A stretch of DNA of 64,000 bases from Dillenia suffruticosa (GCA_033439265.1 JAVTVX010000004.1:17621701-17685700), one strand, 5' to 3'. Counted from the first letter of the stretch, positions 36,060 through 48,599 are shown. Numbers and translations: made by a program. Notes: a model not told the origin generated them from the letters alone.

Positions 36060-37989
36060 CCAAAGACTAAAGTACTAACACATTAGTCAAGACTAAGGTA
36101 TACCCATTTTCACATTGAACCCTTTCTTACAGGTGGGAGCAGAGTTCATAGGCACCCTTATACTAATCTTTGCAGGGACAGCCACATCCATTGTCAATCA
36201 AAAGACACAAGGAGCTGAAACACTGCTGGGTTGTGCAGCCTCCACTGGCCTAGCTGTCATGATTGTCATAATGGCAACTGGCCACATCTCAGGAGCACAT
36301 CTCAATCCATCTATCACTATTGCATTTGCTGGATTGAAGCACTTCCCATGGAAGCATGTCAGTAAACAAACATCAAAAACCAAATTTTGCAGGTTTTAGT
36401 GGAAGGTATTATTAATGTTTAGTTAAATTGGCAGGTGCCGATGTATGTGTGTGCACAAGTGATGGCATCTTTGTGTGCAGCATTTGCACTCAAAGGGGTT
36501 TTTCATCCCGTGATGAGTGGAGGTGTTACAGTGCCTTCTGGGGGCTATGGTCAAGCTTTTGCTCTGGAGTTCATCATCGGCTTCAACCTCATGTTTGTCG
36601 TCACTGCTGTTGCCACCGACACAAGAGCTGTAAGTTTGTCCTCTTCAGCTAACCCGAATTTGCTACACACACACAGTCACTTGGCTGACAATGCATTAGG
36701 AAGTTTCTTCAGTAATATACCATCTTTTATCATGTTAAAAAATTAATAGGGTAAATCAAGGTACTGTTAAAAACAAAACCATCAAATCTTGTAAACTTTT
36801 AATTGTTGGCTTGAGTGAGTGAGAGAGAGAGAGTCCAGTCTCAATGTTACTAGTAAGATGAAAATACATGTGGTAGTTGATGCAAGTTGACCATTTATCT
36901 CATTTCTTGTCCAAATGCAACGCAGATTACGTTCTGTCCATGCTTGTGAGGAAATAACGATAATTAACAACTGTACTCAACTTTTGCTTGCTGGATGATG
37001 CTTTGAGCTTCCAGATTTATGAATTGATATAAATATATCATATTATCTGTGTCTCTCTCTCATATCCGTTAAAATATTATTTATTTGTCTAAGAGACCAT
37101 TTAATCAATCATCATGATATATGGAATTTAAAAACCAAGGACATGTACGAAACGAGTGCTTTAATCATCAACAAAAGAAAGAAATGTGCCCATGTGCACG
37201 CATGCTTGTGCTGAAAGAGAAAAATAAAATAAAATTTGCTTTCTTTTTCCCCGTGGAATATCCCAAATTTTGGAACATGATGGTGTATAAGTTCAGCTTT
37301 TATTTTACTGCTTTATCCCTTAGGATGGATATTATTTTATTGAATTCGTGTAGTTTGCATGGAAAGAGGCAACACGATCAATTAATTTAGTGAGATATGA
37401 TATTAAATTCTTTAATCAAGATCACGAGTTCGACTCATAACTTGAATATAGAATAGACTACGTTGAGACGATAGTCCTCTTATATGAGCCATTACAAATC
37501 TCAGACCGAATTAATCAGAACATAATTTCAGATACCGATCGGTATAGTTCTAAAAAAATAAAAAAATAAAAAAAGAATTGAGATGGCATTACTAAAAGCG
37601 TGCCAAATATATTGCAGGTGGGAGAGCTAGCGGCAATAGCGGTTGGAGCTACCGTCATGCTTAACATACTAATTGCCGGGTATTCCACTGCCACTCCCTT
37701 AAACTGCTAGCTCTACCTCTATCATAAAATGTTAACCATACAAATCAAATTTAATTGCTTATCTCCTCAGAGTCCTTACATTTACATTTTTGGTTGCAGG
37801 GAAACAACTGGAGGGTCAATGAACCCAGTTAGAACACTTGGACCGGCCATAGCTGCAAACAACTTCAAAGCCATATGGGTCTATCTCACTGCTCCAATTC
37901 TTGGGGCATTATTTGGTGCAAGTGTCTACTCTGCTGTTAAGCCGCCTGAGGAAGATGGCCACACCCATGAAAAGCCCCCAACAAGATAG
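35782..37989 (+). CDS. NIP subfamily aquaporin, boric-acid channel type (NIP6;1/NIP5;1-like)
   Basis: Five exons: 35782-36009, 36133-36357, 36435-36629, 37618-37679 and 37800-37989. All introns are GT..AG and the joined frame gives 299 residues. It is a plasma-membrane channel of the nodulin-26-like intrinsic protein class; plant subgroup II members carry boric acid and other small neutral solutes. The N-terminus is Thr/Pro-rich (STPATPGTPGAPL), as in NIP6;1. The two pore motifs are NPS at 134-136 (ISGAHLNPS) and NPV at 245-247 (GGSMNPVRTLGPA) instead of NPA/NPA. NPV is shared by NIP5;1 and NIP6;1, and NPS is typical of NIP5;1, so it mixes features of both. VGELAAIAVGATVMLN and the C-terminal WVYLTAPILGA helix are typical. 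Exons 4 and 5 are joined by a phase-2 intron. It appears intact. Confidence 0.93.
36020..36057. repeat. (AT)n microsatellite in intron 1 of the aquaporin gene
   Basis: An uninterrupted AT dinucleotide tract of about 38 bp begins 11 bp after the exon 1 donor site. It is likely to vary in length between individuals. Confidence 0.95.
37391..37545 (+). repeat. Possible tRNA-related SINE-like fragment in intron 3
   Basis: gatcacgagttcgactcata (37420-37439) contains a good Pol III B-box-like core (gagttcgactc). An A-box is not convincing, and no flanking duplication was found. Most of the unusually long intron 3 (988 bp) is otherwise unassigned. Confidence 0.25.
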
Positions 37990-40900
37990 GGCCTTCGGGG
38001 TTAATTGCCCTGCCAGATTTAGTAACACTTTCGAGTTAGAATTTTGCACGTCATCACAAGGTGGAGAAACGTAAACTACATGTGTTGAAGATCTAGAAAT
38101 GCAGTGGACACATTTGAAGCAATAGAATCAAGTATAAATTTCCGTTTACTGCCTGGTGTTAGAACTCAGTTTACCTGGAACTAGAAGTTGTGCAAAGTAC
38201 AAATGCAGGCTTTGTGTGCGTGAGTTCATCTTCCAATGTCACTCTTACTTTGCTTTGTGGAGAAAGCCTTACAATAAGATATACAGTAAGTCGTTTAAGT
38301 CGCACTTTATATTTGTTTAAGATAATTCCTTTGTGCATACACAAGTGTGATGCCCGATTTTATACGACATCAGAAGCTCTTAAATACATCAACACCCACC
38401 ATCCCATCATTACAAGATATTGTAAGATTTTGCATCCAAAATTTCTCTTTTTTCTCTCTTATAAGTTGGAAGTAAAGTTCAAGCTCCCAAAACCACATCA
38501 ACAAGGATCAGTTTATTTCCCTAGCATTCCGATTATTGCTGCATGCCATCAGCCTCTTCTCGTTTTAAAAACTAAATCAACTTGAGTCCAGACAGCTTGC
38601 ATTTAGTTTGAGAGACAAAACTTGACAATACAGATTTTGTCACCATTGTGAAATTTCAATATCTAATAGATAGACAATAGTAAGAAGATAAAAAAAAAAT
38701 GTCACACTTAACACTATTATTTATAATCGCAAGAAAATGCACCTTGGAAGTATGGGGAACAGTCCACCCGTTTTTGTCTTTTTTATTTCCAATTTTACTG
38801 GTGAGATCATAGAGAAACCCGAAGACCTAAAATTGCGAAATTTCAATGTTCTTGAATTTCTAATTTCGGTGAGATGACCTAAAAGGACATATACATGCAA
38901 ATTACAAAGCCAGCACGGTGAAATATATACAACTAATAGCTGCCAAGATTGCCACCTGAGAATAGAGCCAGCATTTGGTTTTCCAATACCACTTGGAAAA
39001 TAAAATTCAAGGGTAAATACTATATCCATGTCACCACTTCTAAGGGCATCCATAGAAGGACAAGTATTACACCAGAGCCTACACTCAAGGCCAAAAATAG
39101 TCTGGACATCGGCACCCTATCAAATCATTTCTGCAAGTGAAAGATGGGCAAAAAGTTCTTTGACTTTACCAATAATAGTCACGGACAAGTATTACACCAG
39201 AGCCTACACTCACGGCCAAAAATAGTCTGGACACCGGCACTCTATCAAATCATTTCTGGAAGTGAAAGATGGGCCAAAAGTTCTTTGACTTTACCAATAA
39301 TAGTGTCTGGAGATAAGGCTCTCTCCAACTGTACTTCCTAGGGAGTACTAAGCAGAAGATACTTGGCATTAGCTTTTACATTGCCCGGTATTGGTGGCAG
39401 AGGAAAGGGGACCGGTGGAGAACTTTTATCTTGCTAATGTGGCACTGATTCCCCCAAAGTATCTATGAAGCTTCACGGAAGTTGGATTAAAATAATTGAG
39501 GAACATCACATTAGGCTATATGCCTATAAATTAGTCTTATTTCTTTTCTATCACTTCAACTTCTTTTCTATGCTACTATTTCAAGCTTCATACTCCTGTT
39601 TTTGTACTTTTTTTCTCGCTTTGGTGAATTCTTTTCCTTTCTATAAAGAAAAAGCAAATGAGAGAAAACAAGGGACATGTTACGATTGCAGTTTCCAAAG
39701 AGGAACAGAACAAATCAAACTCATTTGGTGCATTTGAACTTGCCATCGTGTCTTCTGGAATGGCTTGAACACAGAAATAACTGAAACTCAGTCAACTATA
39801 ACTTTCATTACTGTTGTATGACCAAAGACCTCGAGACTAGATGAAATCTTGATAGAATTGAGCACCTGAATGATGATAGTCACCATTAAAAATGTCTATA
39901 TTTAAAAATAAATAAATAAATAAATAAAAGAGCATTAGTTGACGATTATAGCATAGCTAACAATTATAGCATAGAAGATTTGTAGAGGGATGGAAAAGCA
40001 ATTGTGCATTAGTTATTTTTGGTCTTGTACTTTTTGATTTTTTATTAATTCTAAGGGTCTTTGTCCTTAGACATTTTTGTCCGTTCTATCTTCATCTAAT
40101 ATATTCCTCTTTCCATATTAAAAAAAAAAAAAATATATATATATATATATTCTGAACAAAAGCTTCCACAGCATTGCAAAAAATGCTCTTCATAATCCAC
40201 AGACACAGCGAGGTGATCAATCAAACAAAAGACAGATGTACTCAGGAGTTGGACCAAGTATAATCATCACCTAAGAAGACGGAGCAATAACCCTAGAATG
40301 CTACCAAGGCTGTGAATTCCCCCATTCTTGGCATTCCCCTTTCTAATTCTTCTTTCACAGTGAATGACACTACACTGTATCACCATCCACTACCCAATGG
40401 AAATTTACAGGCCTCTTAACAGCCACAATATCCACTAAAACCACATGCCTGTCAGGCACCTGGCCCATAGATACCCTAAGAAGTCCCACAAAGAACCGTC
40501 CTTCAGATTCCTTAAAAGGTATTAGACTGTGAGCTTCCCAACTCAACTCTAATTCCACATCCTTGATCCACCACAAACCACTCTCATAACCACCTGTTGC
40601 CACAAGAAAGGTTTACCCATAATGATGAAAACTCCATATATTCCTCCCTATAATTTCATTGTAAGTCTTTATTTTATGCCACGCCGGCTTCGAAGCAAGG
40701 ATAAGTACAAAGTGGAAAGGGGTAGAAGGATGGGAAAGAATGTCTCTCATTCACGTGTCCAGTTTACAAGAATCATTTGTATTAACTGTATCAACTATTA
40801 TATATTTTATTGTTCAAATCATGTGTGTCCATTCAATGTTAGTAAGAATAACATAGAGATCACCACAGGTCTAGTCTGCCTTTCCTCCCTCTGCCTTCTC

Positions 40901-42100
40901 TTATAGATAGATTGGTGAACAGTGAAATCCAAAAGGAGGACAATGGTCTTCTTTCCTTCCATGAGTGCTTTTCCATTAGGCCAAACAACATAAGCTCCCA
41001 ATTCTGCGCAACCCTTCCCTTCCATCCATTTCCTTTAATTAATCCATTCTTCAAAACAAACATAGCTGAATCCCTCGTACACAAACAATTTCTGGTTTTT
41101 TAGAATCTCAGAAAATTATTCTTACCACCCTTTCCAATATGTCATCCAACCTCTGAATACCCAAGAGATTGTCAAATATCAACATCAAGTAGCACAAGAA
41201 ATCTAGGCCCTCCCAACATCCTTCCAAGGACACAAATTATCATACCTCCAATAATTCACAAACCAGTCAAAGCTACAAGATTTCAGACTCTATTGATCAC
41301 AATTTGTCTCTTTAACGACAAAATCTTATGACGACTTCTCCACTACCACATACTTATGAAGAACTCCTAGCAACCATCTCCACTGTTTGTTTAAGTAATA
41401 ATTCTAGAAATTACATATATGCAGCTCATAAATGCTAGAGAATCACCAAGCCTTAGTTTGATCTACAAATTGATTACTGAAGAGCAAGGAGACATTTGTC
41501 TTGAAGCCAGAGCAAAATCTAACTAGCTTTCAGCCCTTCCTGTTTCACAACTCCAGCACTTTTTCATATTTAAAAACATCCATAACATTTCCCACAGCAA
41601 CAGGCACAAATAAAAGTACGTCATAGGTTGCAACTGGCAAGAGAGTAAAATCGTGTCCCAAAAGTATTTGAGCTAATCAAGATTTAAAAACCTCATGCTA
41701 ATCCTTTCACTTGGTTCACATAAATTCACATTTTTCGTATACAAATCCACTCCCATATATATGACAAAGGAAGTATTTTTTAATGGCAGCTGATAACCTC
41801 CCAGAAACACAAAACATCATCATCAGAGTGTAAAAGTCTATCACAGAATCTAAATGAACAGAGTTCCAAGACTGGCTATAATTTTGTTTTATAACATCGT
41901 AAATTAAGGGCTCGAACCTTGGATACCAAGATGAAGAGATGAAGAGCAGACAGCAAGGTCCAAGATCTCTATAGTTGTGTGTCAAAAAAGATGCTATATC
42001 CTCAGGCAATTAACTAATGTGGGGAAATTGAGAGGAACAAAAACAGCTTAACTGCAGCGGTAAGTATAGTTGCCTGGCGTGCAAGTCCCAAACTACAGAA
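37990..42100. other. Region between aquaporin and YfiM-like gene, mostly unassigned
   Basis: The aquaporin 3'UTR should occupy the first few hundred bases. Open stretches at 38190-38585 (plus), 40370-40603 (minus) and 41716-42009 (minus) match no family I recognise. The minus frame 40370-40603 is moderately protein-like (WWIKDVELELSWEAHSLIPF) and may be a decayed coding piece. AAAT repeats lie at 39903-39928 and an A-run followed by (AT)n at 40120-40150. The tandem duplication at 39058-39305 is listed separately. The lower part may hold 3' exons of the minus-strand gene at 42996. Confidence 0.4.
39058..39305. repeat. Two-copy tandem repeat, unit about 125 bp
   Basis: Unit 1 is 39058-39182 and unit 2 is 39183-39305. 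Both begin ggacaagtattacaccagag and run through caaatcatttctg and gttctttgactttaccaata. A handful of mismatches separate them. No coding role can be assigned. Confidence 0.9.
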
Positions 42101-42101
42101 C

Positions 42102-42893
42102 CTGAAAAGAAACAGCCATAAGTAACAAAAGATCAGTCAAGTAATCAAGTCCTAGTAATACTACAACATTTGGTTAGTTGAGCCTAAGAATCAAACAACC
42201 ATTTGGATCTAGCCATCCAGTGCACCAAAGTGTTTCATTCTGGGTCAAGGAATTCAAAATTTGGTAATTGGTACATAAGAGGTTCCGGAAATTTAGTAAA
42301 ATCAGTAAGACTATCAACCAGAATCCTCAAGATACTAGTGAGGTGCCTAATACATAAACCCCTTCCATAGAACCAAAAGGGAAAATAAAAAATTACAAGA
42401 TAAAAACACCAGAGTATAACTCACTACAATAAGATTGATAATTTCTTAAGATTTTTAGAATTCAATCAAATAATTTTAAATCATGAGCAGATATAATATG
42501 TTTTTGGTTATAGAACATTAAACATATGCAAACTACAGTCTATACACATAAAGCTTGATATAGCACCTCAAACATATGCAAGCGACACACGTCAAGCTTG
42601 AGATGGATCTGTTGCTCATTTATTTGTGACACTTGTTAGGGTTCGCACTTTATGTACAATAGCAAATACAGAAAAAGTTTTACTACTGCTTAATTTATGG
42701 GGTTTGAGATTTCCATCATCCCCAAACATTTTTTGATTTGGGACGAAATATCCACCATAAGAGGCTCTTCTCAAAATAAAACCATTTCTAACATCCGAAC
42801 CTGACTAAATTTTAGAAACCAGAAAAAACCCAAAAAGAAATGCAGAATTTAGGTACAATATTCAACCAACTGGATTGGATTGGAGAAACTCAC
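42102..42893 (-). other. Probable intron in the 3'UTR of the YfiM-like gene
   Basis: On the minus strand a donor GATTCTG|GTGAGTTT falls at 42894/42893. A strong acceptor with polypyrimidine stretch, GTTTCTTTTCAG|GTTCTG, falls at 42102/42101. Both are near-consensus plant splice sites. The donor lies about 100 nt after the stop codon. This is inference from sequence alone. Confidence 0.45.
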
Positions 42894-42995
42894 CAGAATC
42901 CAGAGTGAAGTTTTTATCCCCATCTGCTCCAATCGAATTCAATGGCGCATTCTGGTCGGCTCACACCATGGAGTCCTCAGGGAGGAGGGGGGCGG

Positions 42996-43292
42996 TCACG
43001 TGATTTGTTGCAGACAGAAGACGAAGGCTAAGAGAACGCCAAGGAGATCAGCTATGGCTGAGTGGAAGAAAAAAAGCTCGTCGGCGGCTTCCTTGGCAGC
43101 GCCGGCGGAGAGGGATGCGACAGAACCCATCCAGATGCGACGAAGACGGAGAAATGAGTAAGGATTGAGGGATGAGAGAGTGAAGACGGTAAGTGAGATG
43201 ATGAAGCAGAAGATGACCTGGTAGAGCTTGTCGCGTGCAAACCACGAGTCTCCGCGTCCACCACCCGCACGGAGATCAGAACGTAGACTCAT
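42996..43292 (-). CDS. Small two-helix membrane protein, YfiM-like plant family
   Basis: 98 residues from ATG at 43292. The N-terminus is Gly/Arg-rich, followed by WFARDKLYQVIFCFIISL (residues 17-34), which leads into the first hydrophobic helix (to about 41). Then come GSVASLSAGAAKEAADEL (56-73) and a second helix, IADLLGVLLAFVFCL (80-94). The D-K-L-Y and GAAKE-x-x-DEL motifs recall small uncharacterised plant proteins with a YfiM/VanZ-like fold. I name that family from memory and cannot confirm it. A start 20 codons upstream (43352) is in frame but less likely. The C-terminus ends soon after the second helix. A likely intron downstream of the stop leaves open a longer spliced product. Function unknown. 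Confidence 0.6.
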   Translation of the reverse strand: MSLRSDLRAGGGRGDSWFARDKLYQVIFCFIISLTVFTLSSLNPYSFLRLRRIWMGSVASLSAGAAKEAADELFFFHSAIADLLGVLLAFVFCLQQIT

Positions 43293-43371
43293 TCTCACCC
43301 GAAACTCAACACCGGCGGTTTTCTTCCATATTTTTTTGCACCGGGAATGCAATCTACGGAACCATCCTCAA

Positions 43372-43395
43372 AAATAAATAAATAAATAAATAAAA
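43372..43395. repeat. (AAAT)n microsatellite
   Basis: Six tandem aaat units lie directly at the left edge of the foldback element. Confidence 0.9.
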
Positions 43396-43571
43396 CAATA
43401 CCGTTAAAAAAATATTTTTAAATCCAATACCCACACATATCACGATTTAAAATCACGACATATACCATTCATTGAACAATATACACTATTCAATAAACAG
43501 TTTCATGTCGTAACTTAAAGTCACGATATGTGGATATTAGATTTATAAATATTTTTTAAACGGTATTATTT
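43394..43571. mobile_element. Foldback (MITE-like) inverted repeat
   Basis: Left arm 43394-43460 (aacaataccgttaaaaaaat ... aaaatcacgaca) and right arm 43505-43571 (tgtcgtaacttaaagtcacg ... acggtattatt) are near-perfect reverse complements of about 67 bp. They are separated by a 44-bp loop that contains its own small inverted repeat (attcattgaacaat / actattcaataaac). No coding capacity. The flanks do not show a clear target duplication, so the superfamily is unknown. It sits about 100 bp upstream of the YfiM-like gene's start. Confidence 0.75.
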
Positions 43572-44034
43572 TAAAAATAAGATTATATGCGTACAAAACT
43601 CTGTATTTGTGATTGTGATATTGAAAATTGACTTTTTTAAAAAAATTATTACGATTTAATACTGAAAAGTTAAATAATTGAAACTCTAAAAAAAAATTAA
43701 AATACTCAAAATTATTTGGATCTTCTTCTCTTGTAATAAATTATAACATGAGAGATTAAAATATTTCTCATCAATCAAACATAAAAATCGGAGTATTTTC
43801 TACCGACCAAACCCCAAAAAATACATTTAAAGCAATTTGAATGGGTAAAAATTACAGACTTAGCTCTTTGTACATAAATATACAAATAAAAACGTGCAGT
43901 CAAGTCCTTTATCATGTAACTTTGAACAAATTTAACTAACACACATCGATTCCAGAGCTCACTCACTCTTGACATTACGTTGAAAATTTCATGTCCGTTA
44001 AATGTCAACTTTGAGCATATCAAACTAATTTTTA
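43572..44034. other. AT-rich spacer, no gene seen
   Basis: Nothing recognisable. The 82-codon minus frame at 43775-44023 has no family features. Confidence 0.45.
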
Positions 44035-44149
44035 TATCAAGGGAGAGAAAAGAGTTAACATTTAAAAGAAGTATTTCCCCCTTATGTCGCGTTTAAACTA
44101 TAGTGCATGTCTTAAAGAAGAGAGCATAACTCATCGAATTTAAAGTGAA

Positions 44150-47100
44150 ATGATAGTCCTAAACTAACAACAATATCTGCACAGTTATTATCCTATTTGT
44201 GGATAAAAAGCACTTGATGCACTGAAAATGCTACGAATTAACTCTTGACATTCTCAAATTACATGATACCTTTCATACACGGGAGTTACATCTAATCTGT
44301 GGACTATCACTATCTTAGCCGAGTCAATCTCAAGAATAATCGATGAGAACTTTATATGACTCAAAAGGCACAGCCCCTCTCTAACTCTACATAATTCTAC
44401 AATTAACAGATCTGAAACTGTCAGATTCACTATGAAATTCCAAACCCATAAATTGTATGTCCCGAAGGAGGCCCCCTACATCTGCTACCCAAGAATTAAT
44501 CTATGAGAAGCCATCTATATTCAACTTACATACGCCCAGGGGAGGAGGAACCCATCTTATCTAGCATCTTAAATGAGGAGGAATTTGAGATCTATCAACA
44601 AATGTTAGCCCCCCATCCTAAAAGTAACCGGAGGCCAAGGAAGCAACACTTTCAAGAGAGAAAATTATACCCTCAAAGTACTCTTACATTGAGCTTTCCA
44701 AATAGCCCATAAAGCACTCTTACATTGAGCTTTCCAAATGGCCCATAAAGTGCACACAAAACAAAAGACCCATGGGAGACCACTATGAAGAGCGCATAAT
44801 TTGCAGTTTCAAGCCAACCATTGTTTCATCGATAGACTCCCCACCGCCATCCTCAAGAGGGAGGATGTATGAAGGATCTAATCCCACACCTAACGGACTA
44901 GGCACAATCACGGAATAGATAAGTACATGTCTCCGACATCTCTCAACAAAGCTAGCAGCACGAATCATTCATGAGGCCCCTATAACACCTGAGTGGCAAT
45001 AGATCTGTCTATCTTGGGATATGAGCCACACCAAGGTTTTGACTCGTTTCTAACATTTCAAACTCCAAACCCATCTCCATAAGATAGTCGGAGGAGTAGT
45101 AGGATCCTCTATATCACGGAACATGGAGTAAGCTGATCATACTGAAAATATCCCTGGGGAGTTTTCCACCCAGCATACTAAATCCAGAGCTTCCAAGTTT
45201 ATGGGTATCAAAACAACTTGCACCTCCTCCACGGTTGTATCTAGTAGATAGCAATGATGCAACGAACATCCCCTTGCCTATCCAGAGTAATAAACTAATT
45301 CACCTGTCTAATGCACCCGTGAAGCTGGGGAAGATCCCAAAACCCCACAAGTAATCCTCATCAGTAACAAACCATCTCCAACCCAATGGTCCTCCTAAAA
45401 TCTGATATCCTTTCCATTCCCCAATTATCGGCATAAGCCTCCAATCAAAGATTCCCAAATCCCTAAGAGGTCTCTCCAAAATGAAGAACAAATTAGAGGG
45501 CTTCCTACAATAAAGGAAATCTCCTTGCCAAAGATATTTCCTCCTTAGAACCTCAACCATAGGGTCAGATCCAATGATAACAGCTACCATCCAAGTTTAG
45601 CAAAGAAGGCACGATTTATATCTCAGGACTTACAAATTCCCAATCTACCCTCATCCTTCAGCTAACACATCGCTTCAAGGTGTTAGTGATACATCCTATT
45701 AAATTGATCACAAACCGCTTCAAGGAGCCAAACTAATTGCATAGTATATGTCAAAGTTACTACTTGAAAAAGGGTTTTCTGCCCAACAAAGCTCAACATT
45801 TTTTATTTCGATCAGGATATTTTGTTCTTACCTAATCTATCAAATATTGGTACTGAGATCCACTAACTCAACCATATGAGATAGGCAACCCCAAATATAT
45901 CCCCAGATCATTTGTTAACTGAAACCAACTCTGCGAGGCTAAACACCTCTTTAAGGCCGAAGGAGCTCAAGGGAAACAAAGAGTTTGGACTTGCAAGGAT
46001 TCAGTATCAAACCGTCATACTCTGTGAAATTCCAAAGGCAATCCAATACTATAGTCAAAACACAAGGTTTAGCATCCACAAACAACATAAGCTCGTCAAC
46101 AAAGAGCAAATGGGAGATGGCAGGTCCTATGCAAGAGGTATGGATCACAGTGCAACGACCTTCCCTCACCTTCTCCTAAATCAAATAAGATAGTTTCTCC
46201 ATTAACAAGAAAAAAAGAAAAGGAAATGAGGGTCACCTTGTCGTAATCCTTTTCTTGGGAAGAAATAGTATAAGACCTCCCCATTCCAGAGCAAAGCAAA
46301 CAATATGTGGATGACTGCAAACATCATCAACCAAATCAGTTGATTCAGGACTTGGAAGTCCTATAATGTTTGGCTAGGAAAAGACCAGTCAATACTGTCA
46401 TAAGCCTTGCACAGAGCAACCTTCAGAACCATTTTTCCAACAAACCCTCTAGACTTGCGAATGGAATGCACAATCTCCTGCGTAATGATAATATTCTCTA
46501 ATGAGTCTCACTTCAATAAGAAATTTCTTTAGAAGGGACCTACTACCTTTTGCAAAATCAAATAAAATCATTGAACTAATAACTTAGGAAGAACTTGTAC
46601 CTCGTGTTCAGTAAATTAATAGGCTTAAATTTAGTTAATCTATTCAGACAAATAGTCTTTAGAATTAGAACAATAAGTGCATGTAGGAACTGTATTGGGG
46701 AAAAAAACCATCTTGAAAAGCCTCGCTAACAAATTGGTATAAAGTAGAGTGGATTACATCCCAAAATTTATGATAAAATAGCAATTGGATCCCACTAGGA
46801 CTTGAGGTTTTAAGCCCCTTCATCAAAAAAATCACATTCCAAATCTCTATAAACTCAATCAATCGACTGAGGTGAATCTGGTCCTTCAAATCAATAGTCC
46901 TTTGACAATCTTTACACTCAAGCAACACATCTCAGAGAGGGTCTCTTGTGAATAACTCCATAAAATAGCATATCATGTGTTCGTTCAGCTTTACTTGATC
47001 CAAACATTGTTTCTTATTAATCTTCAGTTAAAAAATCATATTTCTGTTGTTACAAATGATCGTAAACATATGGTAGAACCTAGTACTCTAATCCCCTTAT

Positions 47101-48130
47101 AGAACTACTGGATCCGAGATTTTTTATATCAGAAAGTTTCCTCTATATCAAAGACCTAGTGATATACCTCCAACAGTCGACTCTCAAACCTATGTAATAA
47201 AATTGAACGGTCATAACCTAGGGCACTCTAAATACCATGCAACATGGATTCAATGCGGTGCTTTTTGATAAATATATTACCGAAGACTTGCTTATTCCAA
47301 AGCTTGAGGGCCGTTATGGTAGCCTGAATTGAGCTCAACAAAGGCTGACCACCATTCTATCTACCCCAAGTTGAGGAAGCTACCTAAAAATAAAAAGGTC
47401 AACCACCTTGCGGAGGGGGAGCGGTCATCCAAGTTTGCAAGAGAATCAGGTGATGATCTCCATGTAGTTGAGGCAAATTTACTACTCTTACTTCAAAGAA
47501 ATGTATACGACTTTGTATATCACCCAGAACTCGATCTAAATACTCCTGGAGAGTCACAATTTCATTTCTTCTATGAATCCAAGTAAATGGACTTACAATA
47601 GCACCAAGATCAAGCAAACCACACTGATCCCACCACTCTCGGAACCATTGAACCCAATGCATCATGCTTGTCTTCCCAGTACTTGTTTTCGACAGACTCA
47701 CAATATCATTAAAATCCCACAAAATAAACCATACTTCTAAGAACCCATTTGATAAAGTACATAGATCTTACTATACTTCCAACTTCTTTCAGTTGCAAGG
47801 ACGAACATACACATAAGTAATAAATTAGAATAAACCGTTCAATCTCACTTGACAATGAATAAGTTGATCCGAACTATAAATCATTGACATCTAAATACAC
47901 TAATTTCCAAACCAACCACAAACCCCCTCGAAATCCAGAGACCAGAATGACAAATTCCCTATCGTACCCCAGATGTTTTAGAAATTTGAGAAGTTGTTAA
48001 GAGCTGCATTTGGTTTTGATTAAAATAATTATATCCGAAATATGGAGCTTAATCAATTGCTTGAACGCATGATGAATTTGGAGGTTATAGATCCCCCATA
48101 TTCCATGCAAGTAACCAATAATTTACAATC
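44150..48130 (-). pseudogene. LINE ORF2 remnant (endonuclease, RT, zf-RVT, RNase H)
   Basis: Endonuclease: WFREWWDQCGLLDLGAIVSP with FTWIHRRN (47399-47722). RT: SPSGIQLLFYHKFWDVIHST and QFVSEAFQDGFF (46665-46928), then the GPAISHLLFVDELMLF box (45951-46169), where the usual catalytic aspartate pair is replaced by VDE. zf-RVT: VLRRKYLWQGDFLYCRKPS (45300-45590). RNase H: IILEIDSAKIVIV (about 44340-44300) and NNCADIL-like sequence near 44170. The uninterrupted stretch after DGFF shows what the plus-strand LINE looked like before the solo LTR at 20639 inserted. Confidence 0.7.
44675..44746. repeat. 36-bp tandem duplication in the LINE
   Basis: Two units, 44675-44710 and 44711-44746, of aaagyactcttacattgagc + tttccaaatrgcccat, with two mismatches. 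The aaagt that follows begins a partial third unit. Confidence 0.9.
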
Positions 48131-48486
48131 AACATAAGATAAAGATAAAAGGGCATACTATCCGAAACTAAAAGCCCACGTTGATCACCATCACACCAAC
48201 AAGCTCAGCATTATCAGGATCGGTTTGCACATACCAACTGACATTGTCTCCCCTTGAGTTCTACCTACTCCTAAGCAATCACCTTGCTCAATACACCACA
48301 TTACTGGATCCGAAACCCCATCCACCTGCATCGATATATGGGATTCCCCTACCATTGTTGGTGGAGGAGAGTCGCATAGAGGTAGGTAGAGCCGACATTT
48401 GGTACGTGTCAGGAAGATGAGGCTGATGAGAGTTAGAGGGCTACCCGGTGGATCAGACATGGTCCCTTAGAACAAGGGCCACAGCA

Positions 48487-48590
48487 AGGCCAGTCATCTC
48501 TAAAGGGCCCAAAATAACCTCTTTCCCAACCAACCTAAAGGCCAGTCATCTCTAAAGGGCCCAGAAAAACCTCTTTCCCAACCAATCTAA
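48487..48590. repeat. 52-bp tandem duplication in the LINE
   Basis: Units 48487-48538 and 48539-48590 both read aggccagtcatctctaaagg then cctctttcccaaccaa, with few mismatches. Confidence 0.9.
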
Positions 48591-48599
48591 AAGAAGGGT

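Noticed and set aside
36818..36832. GA-rich tract in aquaporin intron 3 as a regulatory GAGA element
   Set aside because: It is a short simple repeat in mid-intron with nothing else to support a function.
38190..38585. 131-codon open frame after the aquaporin
   Set aside because: No recognisable domain, atypical composition, and it begins within the likely 3'UTR region.
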